12,841 nucleotides of DNA, taken from BHER01 sp051652245. Lineage in GTDB: Bacteria; Bacillota_I; Bacilli_A; Culicoidibacterales; Culicoidibacteraceae. Position numbers and translations under genes: made by a program. The stretch is from NCBI GenBank assembly GCA_051652245.1, contig JBOFTV010000060.1, positions 1 through 12,841 of the forward strand. The letters run 5' to 3'. This document shows positions 6,614 through 12,841 of this stretch, one piece after another (position 1 is the first letter of the stretch; each line of letters opens with the position of its first letter). Under the pieces are notes generated by a model. That model saw only the letters and a program-made list of their open reading frames with translations, was not told the DNA's origin and searched no databases.

Positions 6614-7489
6614 ATGTTAACAAAGATAGCCCATAATAAATTAGTTGATTTTGGTACCACCATTAGTATCCTCTGCTACATTATTGTTGCTATTTTCAAG
6701 CTTTACTTTGCCAATGCCGTAGGATCTAGCGCTCTTTATGCCGATGGTCTCAATAGTGCAAGTGATGTCATTTCAACCTTCATCATCCTTGTAGGACTCT
6801 ATCTCTCAAGAAAACCAAATGATTCTGAGCATACATACGGACATTATCGTATCGAACAAATTGCAACATTAATTGCTGGTATAATTATGTTTTTAATTGG
6901 TGCACAAGCGCTCCTAACAAGTTTTGAGAAAATCTTCATTCCCAACGTTCAGTCCCCCTCCCTCCTTGCAGCCATCATTGCTCTTTGCTCTGCTTTTTTG
7001 ATTATTCTGTCGGCAGCTTTAAATATGAAAATAGCCAAATTAACCTTAGTTAATGCCTCAAAAGTTGTAGCCAAAAATAATATTTCTGATGCTCTCACTG
7101 CTTTTGGTGCTTTTATTGCCATCATTGCCTCACAATTCAGCATGCCTCTTATTGATGTTGTTGCCTCATTTATTATTTCCGTCGTTATCTTAAAAACAGC
7201 ATTTGAAATTTTTTGGGAATCCACAAATAATTTAATCGATGGCTTTGATAGCAATAAAATAAATGCCTACCGTGACTTAATTGTCAAAAACCCTAATATA
7301 AAAGAAATCAAAGATATTAAAGGACGCATGCTTGGCAACCATATTGTCCTTGATATAACAATTACCGTTGATGGTAATCTAACCGTAAACAAAGCACACC
7401 AAATTGCCGATGTGATTGAGTCCTCCCTCAATCGACTCTACAACATTCATCGAACCCATGTCCATATTGAACCCTTTATCGAAAAATAG
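6614..7489 (+). CDS. Cation diffusion facilitator (CDF) family metal efflux transporter
   Basis: This is a 291-residue membrane protein of the CDF family, which exports divalent metals in exchange for protons. The ATG at 6614 is chosen because the open frame upstream runs through the valS leader and promoter on the other strand, and because 291 residues fits the family. Membrane helices cover about 15-205. Family marks are YADGLNSASD (42-51) in helix 2, HTYGHYRIE (73-81) after it, and KNNISDALTAF (154-164) in helix 5. The cytoplasmic C-terminal domain (about 210-291) ends in THVHIEP. The helix 2 and 5 metal positions read N47xxxD51 and N155xxxD159 rather than the HxxxD common in zinc exporters. 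This hints at manganese, iron or another metal, but substrate is not settled. A weak AT-only hairpin overlaps the stop. Confidence 0.92.
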   Translation: MLTKIAHNKLVDFGTTISILCYIIVAIFKLYFANAVGSSALYADGLNSASDVISTFIILVGLYLSRKPNDSEHTYGHYRIEQIATLIAGIIMFLIGAQALLTSFEKIFIPNVQSPSLLAAIIALCSAFLIILSAALNMKIAKLTLVNASKVVAKNNISDALTAFGAFIAIIASQFSMPLIDVVASFIISVVILKTAFEIFWESTNNLIDGFDSNKINAYRDLIVKNPNIKEIKDIKGRMLGNHIVLDITITVDGNLTVNKAHQIADVIESSLNRLYNIHRTHVHIEPFIEK

Positions 7490-7505
7490 TAATCACTATT
7501 TTTTT
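7482..7505 (+). terminator. Weak AT-only hairpin with T-run at the end of the CDF gene
   Basis: AAAAATAGT (7482-7490) pairs with ACTATTTTT (7495-7503) around AATC and runs into Ts. It overlaps the stop codon. The stem has a single G-C pair per arm, so termination would be weak and some readthrough into birA is possible. Confidence 0.4.
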
Positions 7506-7514
7506 ACCACAACC

Positions 7515-7541
7515 GTCACCTTTTTTTTAAAAAAAGATGAC
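7515..7541. repeat. 27-bp near-perfect inverted repeat upstream of birA
   Basis: GTCACC, eight T, seven A, GATGAC. Twelve of thirteen position pairs match around a centre at 7528; the exception is C7519/A7537. No T-run follows on either strand, so it is not a classic terminator. It lies 8 bases before the birA ribosome site AAAGGAG (7549-7555), a place where an operator could act. It does not resemble the TTGTTAAC-type BirA operator known from other bacteria. Confidence 0.35.
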
Positions 7542-7562
7542 TGAATTAAAAGGAGAAATCAC

Positions 7563-8531
7563 ATGAAAACTAAAGATAAAATCTTAGAAATTCTTATCTC
7601 GACTGATTCTAATTATATTTCAGGGGAAGAAATAGCAACAAAACTAGGCTTAAGTCGCAACGCTGTCTGGAAGCAAATACAAACCCTAAAATCAGAAGGA
7701 TATGATATAATATCGCATACTCCCAAAGGATATCTGCTTAATAAGAACACAAATAAGCTTTGTCCTCACCTCATCGCGTTAAAGACAAACAAACAGCTCG
7801 ATTTTAGTGACATTCATATTTTTGATACACTCGCTTCAACAAATCAAACAGCCAAAGAAATGGCAGTTGCCAATGCTAAAACTAATAGTCTAATTATAGC
7901 CAACACACAAACAGCAGGGAAAGGCAAAATGGGTAAGCACTTTTTCTCACCTAGTGACACCGGTATTTACATGAGTTTTATTATTCGCCCCAACATTACT
8001 ATTTATGAATCGACGCTACTTACTGCTGCAACTGCCGTTGCTGTGACACAAGCTATTGAAAACACATGTAAGCTTAGCCCAAAAATAAAATGGGTAAACG
8101 ACATCTATATTAACGGCAAAAAGGCCTGTGGCATTCTCACAGAAGCAGCAACTGATTTTGAAAATGGCATTGTTGACTATATCATTATTGGTATTGGCAT
8201 CAACTGCTACACCAAATTATTTCCACCATCACTATTACAGTCCGCCACCAGCCTTTTTACTACTAACACCCTAATTCACCCCACTAGAAATGACCTCATA
8301 GCTGAAATTTTCACTAATCTTGCGGCGATACTTACAACTTTTCCTCATGGTAATTTCATCCAAACATATAAAGAAAAATCTTTTTTAACAAATAAAATCG
8401 TTACCCTTGCCGATAACACTGAAGTTTTAGTCTTAGGTATTGATGATGACTGTCGCCTGATAATTAAACACAGTAGCGGCCAGATAAGCCACCTTCATAG
8501 CGGTGATATTCAACTAGGAGGTAACTTATGA
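7563..8531 (+). CDS. birA: Bifunctional biotin--protein ligase / biotin operon repressor
   Basis: This 322-residue protein first makes biotinyl-AMP and then attaches biotin to a lysine of acceptor proteins such as acetyl-CoA or pyruvate carboxylase subunits. Residues 1-60 form a winged helix-turn-helix (EEIATKLGLSRNAVWKQIQTLKSEGY), so it should also bind DNA. The catalytic domain shows STNQ (92-95), the biotinyl-AMP loop AGKGKMGKHFFSP (118-130), KWVNDIYINGKKACGIL (176-192) and GIGINC (210-215). A small C-terminal beta domain follows. The loop usually reads GRGRRGR or similar, and the arginines are lysines here. KWVND replaces the common KWPND. ATG with AAAGGAG 7 bases upstream. No clear promoter was found, so it may be cotranscribed with the CDF gene. 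Its stop overlaps the bioY start. Confidence 0.95.
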   Translation: MKTKDKILEILISTDSNYISGEEIATKLGLSRNAVWKQIQTLKSEGYDIISHTPKGYLLNKNTNKLCPHLIALKTNKQLDFSDIHIFDTLASTNQTAKEMAVANAKTNSLIIANTQTAGKGKMGKHFFSPSDTGIYMSFIIRPNITIYESTLLTAATAVAVTQAIENTCKLSPKIKWVNDIYINGKKACGILTEAATDFENGIVDYIIIGIGINCYTKLFPPSLLQSATSLFTTNTLIHPTRNDLIAEIFTNLAAILTTFPHGNFIQTYKEKSFLTNKIVTLADNTEVLVLGIDDDCRLIIKHSSGQISHLHSGDIQLGGNL

Positions 8532-9079
8532 AATTAGCGATTACAACTAAAGAATTAACCTACACAGCCCTTTTTACAGCCCTGATTTCTATTGGTGCCT
8601 TCATCAAAATCCCCCTCCCGTTTACCCCATTTACCCTCCAACCAATATTCATCCTCCTATCTAGCCTCCTCCTAGGAAAAAAACTGGGTATCCTTGCTGT
8701 TAGTTCCTATGTTATTATTGGGCTAATCGGCTTTCCTATTTTTGCAGCTGGGGGAGGACTTGGCTATGTATTTCAACCATCTTTTGGCTATTTACTAGGA
8801 TTCATTCTATGTGCATTTATTATTGGAACATTAGATGAGAAAATTAAGCATAAATCATTTTGGATTTACCTCCTATTTTGTATAATTGGAACCATTAGTA
8901 TCTATGCAATTGGCCTCCCTTATCTTTATATTGTGCTAACAAAATATCTCCATATTACGGTTTCAACAAAAGATTTCTTATACACTTACACACTCTTTTT
9001 AATTCCTAAGGACCTTATTAGCTGTATTTTTGTTGCATTCCTTGTTCATAATTTTGGAGCTAACATAAAAAGACTTTGA
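8528..9079 (+). CDS. bioY: Biotin transporter BioY (ECF substrate-binding subunit)
   Basis: BioY is the membrane S-component that binds biotin. It usually works with the shared ECF energizing module (EcfA, EcfA', EcfT), none of which is in the window. At 183 residues with about six hydrophobic helices it has the normal length. Diagnostic stretches are PFTPFTLQPIFILLSSLLLG (31-50) and GGGLGYVFQPSFGYLLGF (75-92). The ATG overlaps the birA stop as ATGA. The ribosome site AGGAGG (8516-8521) lies inside birA with a 6-base spacer, so the two genes are one transcript and probably translationally coupled. No biotin synthesis genes are nearby, which fits uptake from outside, though a window this size cannot exclude synthesis. 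Confidence 0.95.
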   Translation: MKLAITTKELTYTALFTALISIGAFIKIPLPFTPFTLQPIFILLSSLLLGKKLGILAVSSYVIIGLIGFPIFAAGGGLGYVFQPSFGYLLGFILCAFIIGTLDEKIKHKSFWIYLLFCIIGTISIYAIGLPYLYIVLTKYLHITVSTKDFLYTYTLFLIPKDLISCIFVAFLVHNFGANIKRL

Positions 9080-9097
9080 TTTTACTCAAAGTCTTTT
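9068..9097. terminator. Bidirectional terminator shared by bioY and tRNA-Leu
   Basis: A perfect 12-bp stem (AAAAGACTTTGA, 9068-9079, with 9086-9097) around a 6-base loop. It includes the bioY stop codon. T-runs follow on both strands, so it can also end the minus-strand tRNA transcript, whose 3' end is only 14 bases away. Confidence 0.85.
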
Positions 9098-9110
9098 CTA
9101 ATATTCTATT

Positions 9111-9197
9111 TGGTGCGGCCAACAAGACTTGAACTTGCAAGAGCTTACGCCCACCAGCCCCTCAAGCTGGCGTGTCTACCGATTCCACCATGGCCGC
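9111..9197 (-). tRNA. tRNA-Leu (anticodon GAG)
   Basis: This is an 87-nt class II tRNA on the minus strand. The acceptor stem GCGGCCA pairs with TGGCCGC, followed by discriminator A and an encoded CCA. The D arm contains TGGTGGAATCGGTAGACACG. The anticodon stem CCAGC/GCTGG encloses the loop TTGAGGG, giving anticodon GAG (reads CUC and CUU). A long variable arm (TGGGCGTAAGCTC) is typical of leucine and serine tRNAs. The T arm is GCAAG-TTCAAGT-CTTGT with a terminal G-U pair. All arms fold as expected. Confidence 0.96.
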
Positions 9198-9216
9198 ATC
9201 TAATAACTACTTAAAA

Positions 9217-9245
9217 AGTATATCAAATTTTTTTATAAAAGTAAA
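9217..9245 (-). promoter_or_regulatory. Promoter of tRNA-Leu
   Basis: On the minus strand TTTACT (complement of 9240-9245), a 17-bp spacer and TATACT (complement of 9217-9222) with TGA before the -10. The predicted start near 9210 is about 13 bases upstream of the mature tRNA 5' end. Confidence 0.75.
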
Positions 9246-9310
9246 GTATGTTTTCCTTTTATGAGAAAAAAAGTGCTATCCTTTTACCGTAGTCATCATA
9301 ATAACTGTTT

Positions 9311-10597
9311 CTAAATAATATCTGTTTCCAAATATATATTCTGCGTTCGCTCTGGTCCGACAGAAACTACCGCTATTTTTGTCCCTGTTTCTTTTTCAAT
9401 AAACATTAAATATTCCTGAGCTTGCCAAGGTAAATCAGCAAATGATGTCACTTTCGTGATATCATCTAACCATCCTGGGAATGTTTGATATAATACTTCA
9501 ATTTCTGTGTGCTTGTCAATCCATGATGGATAAACATCATAAACTATTCCCTTTATTTTATAACCTACCGCAACTTTGATTTCAGCCAAACCACTAAGTA
9601 CATCAATTTTTGTAATTACTAAATAACTCAACCCATTAATCAATGTAGCATATTTTAAAGCGACTAAATCAAGCCATCCTGTTCGCCGCTTGCGCCCTGT
9701 TGTTGAACCAAACTCATGGCCGTTTGTTCTAATTGTTTCACCAATTTCGTCATCCAATTCAGTTGGGAAAACGCCCTCACCCACACGAGTCGTATAGGCC
9801 TTAGCCACTCCAAAAATTTTATTTATTTTGGCAGGTGCAATCCCAGCACCTGAACAAATTCCACCCGCTGTTGGCGATGACGATGTCACATATGGATATG
9901 TCCCATGATCAATATCCAGCATCACTGCCTGTGCACCTTCAAACATCACCACTTTTTTGTCATTGATAGCATTATTTACTTCAATTACACCATCAATAAC
10001 TCGACCTGCTAAAATTCCTCTGTACTTTACTGCTATTTCATACACTTGATCAACTGTAAAAACTTCGCATTCGAGCTGTTTAAGCAGCATATTTTTCTCT
10101 GCTAGGACAAGGCTTATTTTTTCTTTAAGTGTACTATCATTGAACAAATCTGCCACTCGTAGTCCGACACGTGATAACTTATCCATATATGCTGGTCCAA
10201 TACCTCTTTTAGTTGTCCCTATTTTATGAATACCACGTATTTTTTCACGGGCTGTATCTTCGGCTATATGATAGGGCATAATAATATGTGCACGGTGATC
10301 AACAAAAACATGGTCTGTTGAAAACCCTCTTGTAGAAAGTCCTTTTAATTCAGTATCTAATACGCCAACATCCACAACAACACCGGCACCAATAACACAT
10401 TTAGCATTTTTATGGAGCACTCCTGAAGGAAGAAGATGCAAGATAAACTTCTCCTCATTAACAACCACTGTATGACCAGCATTATTACCTCCTTGATAAC
10501 GGACAACATAATCTACTTTATCGCCTAAAACGTCTATTATTTTGCCTTTACCTTCATCGCCCCACTGAGTTCCAACAACAACATATGTATTTAACAT
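9311..10597 (-). CDS. purA: Adenylosuccinate synthetase
   Basis: This 428-residue cytoplasmic enzyme joins IMP and aspartate using GTP to give adenylosuccinate, the committed step to AMP. The N-terminal GTP loop and catalytic signature QWGDEGKGK (11-19, catalytic Asp14) and NNAGHTV (38-44, catalytic His42) are intact. So are GTTKRGIGPAY in the IMP site and TGRKRRTGWLDLVALKY near the C-terminal third. The length is normal. ATG with AAGGAG 7 bases upstream. The gene starts 23 bases after the guaC stop, with no terminator between, so it is the second gene of a guaC-purA transcript. No strong terminator is seen after its stop; the gap to the tRNA gene is AT-rich. Confidence 0.98.
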   Translation of the reverse strand: MLNTYVVVGTQWGDEGKGKIIDVLGDKVDYVVRYQGGNNAGHTVVVNEEKFILHLLPSGVLHKNAKCVIGAGVVVDVGVLDTELKGLSTRGFSTDHVFVDHRAHIIMPYHIAEDTAREKIRGIHKIGTTKRGIGPAYMDKLSRVGLRVADLFNDSTLKEKISLVLAEKNMLLKQLECEVFTVDQVYEIAVKYRGILAGRVIDGVIEVNNAINDKKVVMFEGAQAVMLDIDHGTYPYVTSSSPTAGGICSGAGIAPAKINKIFGVAKAYTTRVGEGVFPTELDDEIGETIRTNGHEFGSTTGRKRRTGWLDLVALKYATLINGLSYLVITKIDVLSGLAEIKVAVGYKIKGIVYDVYPSWIDKHTEIEVLYQTFPGWLDDITKVTSFADLPWQAQEYLMFIEKETGTKIAVVSVGPERTQNIYLETDII

Positions 10598-10620
10598 AAA
10601 TTTTCTCCTTTAATATAAAT

Positions 10621-11595
10621 TTATCTATCCCCATTAAAAATCGAATTTTTAACAACAACATAGTCTACTTTTCTAATTGCTTCTAAATCTGTTCCACCAG
10701 CATAAGATATTGATGATTGTAAATCTTGTTGCATCGCTGTCAATGTATCCTCAATATCGCCTTGATACTCAAGCAACATTTTCTTACCTTCAACATTCTT
10801 TTTCTCACCTTTTTGATACTCCGAAGCACTACCAAAATACTCTTTAAATTTCACACCATCAACTTCAATTATTTCACCTGGTGACTGATCATGTCCAGCA
10901 AATAATGATCCAATCATAACAAATGTTGCACCAAATCTAATTGATTTTGCAATATCTCCATGCGTACGAATTCCACCATCGGCAATAATTGGCTTTCTTG
11001 CAGCTTTTGAACACCAATGTAGCGCCGCAAGTTGCCAACCACCAGTTCCAAAGCCCGTTTTTAATTTTGTAATACAAACTTTACCTGGACCAACTCCAAC
11101 TTTAGTTGCGTCTGCACCAGCATTTTCAAGTTCTCTAACACCCTCAGGTGTTCCAACATTTCCAGCAATAACAAATGTTTTTGGCAAATGTTTTTTAATA
11201 TGCTGAATCATTTTAATAACATTACTTGAATGCCCATGGGCAATATCAATTGTGATATATTCTGGTAAAAGCCCTAATTTGCTTATCTCTTCCACAACAG
11301 TATACTCTTCCGCCTTAACACCAATACTAATTGATGCATACAAACCTAATTCCTGCATTTTTCTAATAAAGTCTATTCTTTTATCAGCTTCAAAACGGTG
11401 CATAACATAGAAATAATCATGTTCAGCTAGCCATTGTGCCAATTTTTCATCAATAATTGTTTGCATATTTGCTGGTACAACTGGCATATTAAAAGTTCTA
11501 TCGCCCAATTTAATTGACGTATCACACGCTCCACGACTTTCTACAATACACTTGTTGGGAATTAACTGTATATCCTCATAATCAAAAATTTTCAT
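10621..11595 (-). CDS. guaC: GMP reductase
   Basis: This 324-residue TIM-barrel enzyme of the IMPDH/GMPR family carries out NADPH-dependent deamination of GMP to IMP and ammonia. The catalytic cysteine is Cys174 in GVGPGKVCITKLKTGFGTGGWQ (168-187). DIAHGHS (117-123), AGNVGTPEGV (144-153) and ADGGIRTHGDIAKSIRFGA are also visible. It lacks the CBS domains of IMP dehydrogenase, and its length matches the short Bacillota GuaC type, so the call is GuaC rather than GuaB. The ATG is preceded by GAGAGG with an 11-base spacer, which is long. The gene is followed by purA. Together they convert guanine to adenine nucleotides. Transcription starts about 100 bases upstream and passes two hairpins. Confidence 0.96.
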   Translation of the reverse strand: MKIFDYEDIQLIPNKCIVESRGACDTSIKLGDRTFNMPVVPANMQTIIDEKLAQWLAEHDYFYVMHRFEADKRIDFIRKMQELGLYASISIGVKAEEYTVVEEISKLGLLPEYITIDIAHGHSSNVIKMIQHIKKHLPKTFVIAGNVGTPEGVRELENAGADATKVGVGPGKVCITKLKTGFGTGGWQLAALHWCSKAARKPIIADGGIRTHGDIAKSIRFGATFVMIGSLFAGHDQSPGEIIEVDGVKFKEYFGSASEYQKGEKKNVEGKKMLLEYQGDIEDTLTAMQQDLQSSISYAGGTDLEAIRKVDYVVVKNSIFNGDR

Positions 11596-11620
11596 CTTCT
11601 CTACTACCTCTCAAGTAAAT

Positions 11621-11653
11621 CTAAAAACTGCCTACTTATATAAATAGGCAGTT
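11621..11653 (-). promoter_or_regulatory. Hairpin 2 of the guaC leader, possible attenuator
   Basis: On the minus strand AACTGCCTA pairs perfectly with TAGGCAGTT (arms 11645-11653 and 11626-11634). The stem extends inward through a U-G pair and three A-U pairs to a tiny loop. TTTTT, then AGATTT, follows. The hairpin lies between the guaC promoter and its ribosome site, so a terminator here would act as an attenuator. The T-run is short (five), leaving a structural or protein-binding role possible. Confidence 0.5.
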
Positions 11654-11656
11654 CCC

Positions 11657-11694
11657 TATAAAAAAATAGAACCCTTCGTTACTATTTTTTTATA
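11657..11694 (-). repeat. Hairpin 1: 13-bp perfect AT-rich inverted repeat at the 5' end of the guaC transcript
   Basis: TATAAAAAAATAG and CTATTTTTTTATA (arms 11682-11694 and 11657-11669 on the minus strand) are exact complements around a 12-base centre, inside which AAC and GTT can also pair around GAAGG. The predicted transcription start (about 11696) is at its foot, so the RNA would begin with this hairpin. As DNA it is equally a dyad covering +1 to about +40. Confidence 0.6.
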
Positions 11695-11701
11695 CATAAA
11701 T

Positions 11702-11730
11702 ATTGTATCGAATTTAGCATAGATTGTCAA
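11702..11730 (-). promoter_or_regulatory. Promoter of guaC-purA
   Basis: On the minus strand consensus TTGACA (complement of 11725-11730), a 17-bp spacer and TACAAT (complement of 11702-11707). Transcription should start near 11695-11697, about 100 bases before the guaC ATG. Confidence 0.85.
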
Positions 11731-11758
11731 AGTAATAACTACAATTTTACGCAGAATA

Positions 11759-11767
11759 TGGTATAAT
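11759..11767 (+). promoter_or_regulatory. Extended -10 promoter of the CorA-family gene
   Basis: TGG followed by consensus TATAAT (11762-11767), with only a weak -35. The 12 bases TATGGTATAATA (11757-11768) are identical to the core of the CDF gene promoter. It stands back to back with the guaC promoter. Confidence 0.65.
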
Positions 11768-11788
11768 ACCTATTAAGAAGGTGTTATT

Positions 11789-12652
11789 GTGAATAAAAAA
11801 ATATGGAGAGATATCCAATTTAAAACTAGCAGTCAAATATTAGAAATCAGAGACGAGCTTTTGTTGCCTGATTTTTTCTATTGTTCGCTGATTGACAGCA
11901 ACGAAATGGCACATTATCGCTACTATAAAAATAAATTATACATCATCATAAATTTCCCTTTTTTCTCATCAGTGACCCAAGACTATCATACATCAATACT
12001 AGCATTAATCATTGATGATCACACCGTTATTAGTATTCATGATAGCCAAATAGATTTTTCAACGTTAGATTTCTCGACTGATTTGAACAGCTACTCAAAT
12101 ACTTTTATTGGATTAATGTCCCACACTCTAGACACCTATGCCCTATTTCTCAAAAAAATTAATAGCCAAATGAAGACCATCGAAAAACGTGTCTTAAATT
12201 CACCCAGCAATGCTGTTTTGACCAAACTTTTTACTTTGCAAAAGTCTATAATTTTATTTCAAACATCCATAAGCGGATTAAAAAATATCTATCATTCAAT
12301 TGGTGATACACATAAAAATTTATTTTTAGCGAATGGTGATTGGGAACAATATCGTAATATTGAAATTGAAATCGAACAAATAACTAAAACACTATCTATC
12401 TATGATAATATTTTAGCCTCTGAAATGTCACTTTCGTCATCAATTTTAGCAAACAATCTGAGTAAAACGATGAAAACATTAACGGCAATTACGATTGTTA
12501 TTTCAATTCCAACGCTAATTACTGGTTTTTATGGTATGAATATAACGCTGCCTTTTCAAGAGCATCCAAACTCTTTAGCGATTGTTTCGATATTCTCTTT
12601 AATTATTACTTTTGGCACCATATATTATCTCTATCATAACGACTTATTTTAA
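11789..12652 (+). CDS. CorA family divalent metal (magnesium) transporter
   Basis: This 287-residue protein has the CorA layout. A cytoplasmic alpha/beta N-terminal domain (about 1-105) is followed by long helices (about 110-225, TLDTYALFLKKINSQMKTIEKRV onward) that form the funnel. Two C-terminal membrane helices (about 230-250 and 262-284) are joined by the signature YGMN (GMN at 249-251), whose loop forms the selectivity filter of the pentamer. The protein ends with the short basic/polar tail YHNDLF. It is shorter than the roughly 310-350 residues of many CorA proteins, mostly because the N-terminal domain is small. The family usually imports magnesium; some members move other divalent ions or act in efflux. 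The start is GTG with GAAGGTG 5 bases upstream. It is transcribed alone, divergently from guaC. Confidence 0.93.
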   Translation: MNKKIWRDIQFKTSSQILEIRDELLLPDFFYCSLIDSNEMAHYRYYKNKLYIIINFPFFSSVTQDYHTSILALIIDDHTVISIHDSQIDFSTLDFSTDLNSYSNTFIGLMSHTLDTYALFLKKINSQMKTIEKRVLNSPSNAVLTKLFTLQKSIILFQTSISGLKNIYHSIGDTHKNLFLANGDWEQYRNIEIEIEQITKTLSIYDNILASEMSLSSSILANNLSKTMKTLTAITIVISIPTLITGFYGMNITLPFQEHPNSLAIVSIFSLIITFGTIYYLYHNDLF

Positions 12653-12731
12653 CAATGTTTGTAAGTTAAGAGATGCTATAACCATTTCTTGATAAAACAT
12701 CAAAAAAAATCAGAAAATAGAGGGAATTGTA

Positions 12732-12740
12732 TGATATACT
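12732..12740 (+). promoter_or_regulatory. Possible extended -10 promoter element
   Basis: TGA followed by TATACT (12735-12740) on the plus strand, without a recognisable -35. It could drive the gene at the right edge through a leader of roughly 85 bases that includes the 12772-12796 repeat. It competes with the box at 12798-12803. Confidence 0.3.
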
Positions 12741-12771
12741 TGTTTTGTTAGAAAAAACGGCATACTAAAAG

Positions 12772-12796
12772 AATTAGAATTGACTTAATTCTAATT
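12772..12796. repeat. Perfect 10-bp inverted repeat, operator or terminator
   Basis: AATTAGAATT (12772-12781) and AATTCTAATT (12787-12796) are exact reverse complements around GACTT. It lies 119 bases after the CorA-family stop and could be a weak AT-rich terminator, since TTTTAT follows on the plus strand. It also sits immediately upstream of a TATACT box (12798-12803), covering the -35 region of that possible promoter, which is an operator-like position. Confidence 0.5.
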
Positions 12797-12831
12797 TTAT
12801 ACTGTTGATTTAGAGTTTTGGTGGTATTTTG

Positions 12832-12841
12832 TTGCTCGTGA
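12832..12841 (+). CDS. Probable start of a gene running off the right edge (partial)
   Basis: TTG at 12832 has GGTGG (12820-12824) seven bases upstream. GTG at 12838 is in the same frame but would have a 13-base spacer. A TATACT box lies at 12798-12803. Only three codons at most are visible, so both the existence and the start of this gene are uncertain and the product is unknown. Confidence 0.25.

Noticed and set aside
7515..7541. Reading the T8-A7 dyad as an intrinsic terminator for the CDF gene.
   Set aside because: There is no T-run after the 3' arm on either strand, so it was listed as a repeat and possible operator instead.
9198..9310. Possible purA terminator in the gap after its stop.
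   Set aside because: T-runs are present but no stable hairpin was found; the stretch is better explained by the tRNA-Leu promoter.
12731..12751. Tiny open frame ATG...TAG (six codons) preceded by GAGGG, possible leader peptide.
   Set aside because: It overlaps a possible -10 box, has no run of regulatory codons, and is short enough to occur by chance.
12821..12841. Six-codon frame GTG...TGA ending exactly at the window edge.
   Set aside because: No ribosome site is suitably placed, and the coincidence with the edge is more simply explained by a gene start in another frame.

Overview
The window looks like a piece of chromosome from an AT-rich, low-GC Gram-positive bacterium (Bacillota). The evidence is a valine T-box leader in front of valS, AAGGAG-type ribosome binding sites, sigma-A-like promoters many of which carry a TGn extended -10, some GTG starts, a BirA with an N-terminal DNA-binding domain, a BioY transporter and a Bacillota-type GMP reductase. 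I cannot place it to genus; a lineage near Erysipelotrichia, Turicibacter or Lactobacillales is a guess. There are ten complete protein genes, one tRNA gene and the first codons of a probable gene at each edge. I see no insertion sequence, phage gene, CRISPR array or defence locus.

Layout. 1-247 is a divergent promoter region between a gene leaving on the left (minus) and a sodium:dicarboxylate-family (SDF) transporter (248-1507, plus). It holds a perfect 16-bp palindrome and a pair of 16-bp direct repeats. A 19-bp bidirectional terminator separates the transporter from a minus-strand block that reads, in order of transcription, valS (T-box controlled), radC and a TagO/WecA-type lipid carrier glycosyl-phosphotransferase. 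Back to back with the valS leader promoter is the promoter of a cation diffusion facilitator (6614-7489, plus), followed by birA and bioY, which overlap by 4 bases. A shared terminator separates bioY from a minus-strand tRNA-Leu(GAG). Then comes a minus-strand guaC-purA pair, transcribed through a leader with two tandem hairpins. Divergent from it is a CorA-family metal transporter (11789-12652, plus). The last 189 bases hold a perfect 10-bp inverted repeat and a putative promoter for a gene that begins at the right edge.

How the genes work together. GuaC (GMP to IMP) and PurA (IMP to adenylosuccinate) form a short path turning guanine nucleotides into adenine nucleotides. BirA and BioY form a biotin use and uptake pair. 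ValS is set by charging of tRNA-Val. The TagO-like enzyme would begin an envelope glycopolymer. Three separate transporters (SDF family, CDF, CorA) complete the set. Most of the window is ordinary housekeeping. The points most worth a second look are the guaC leader, the operator-like repeats at the two edges, and the altered substrate and ion site of the SDF transporter.
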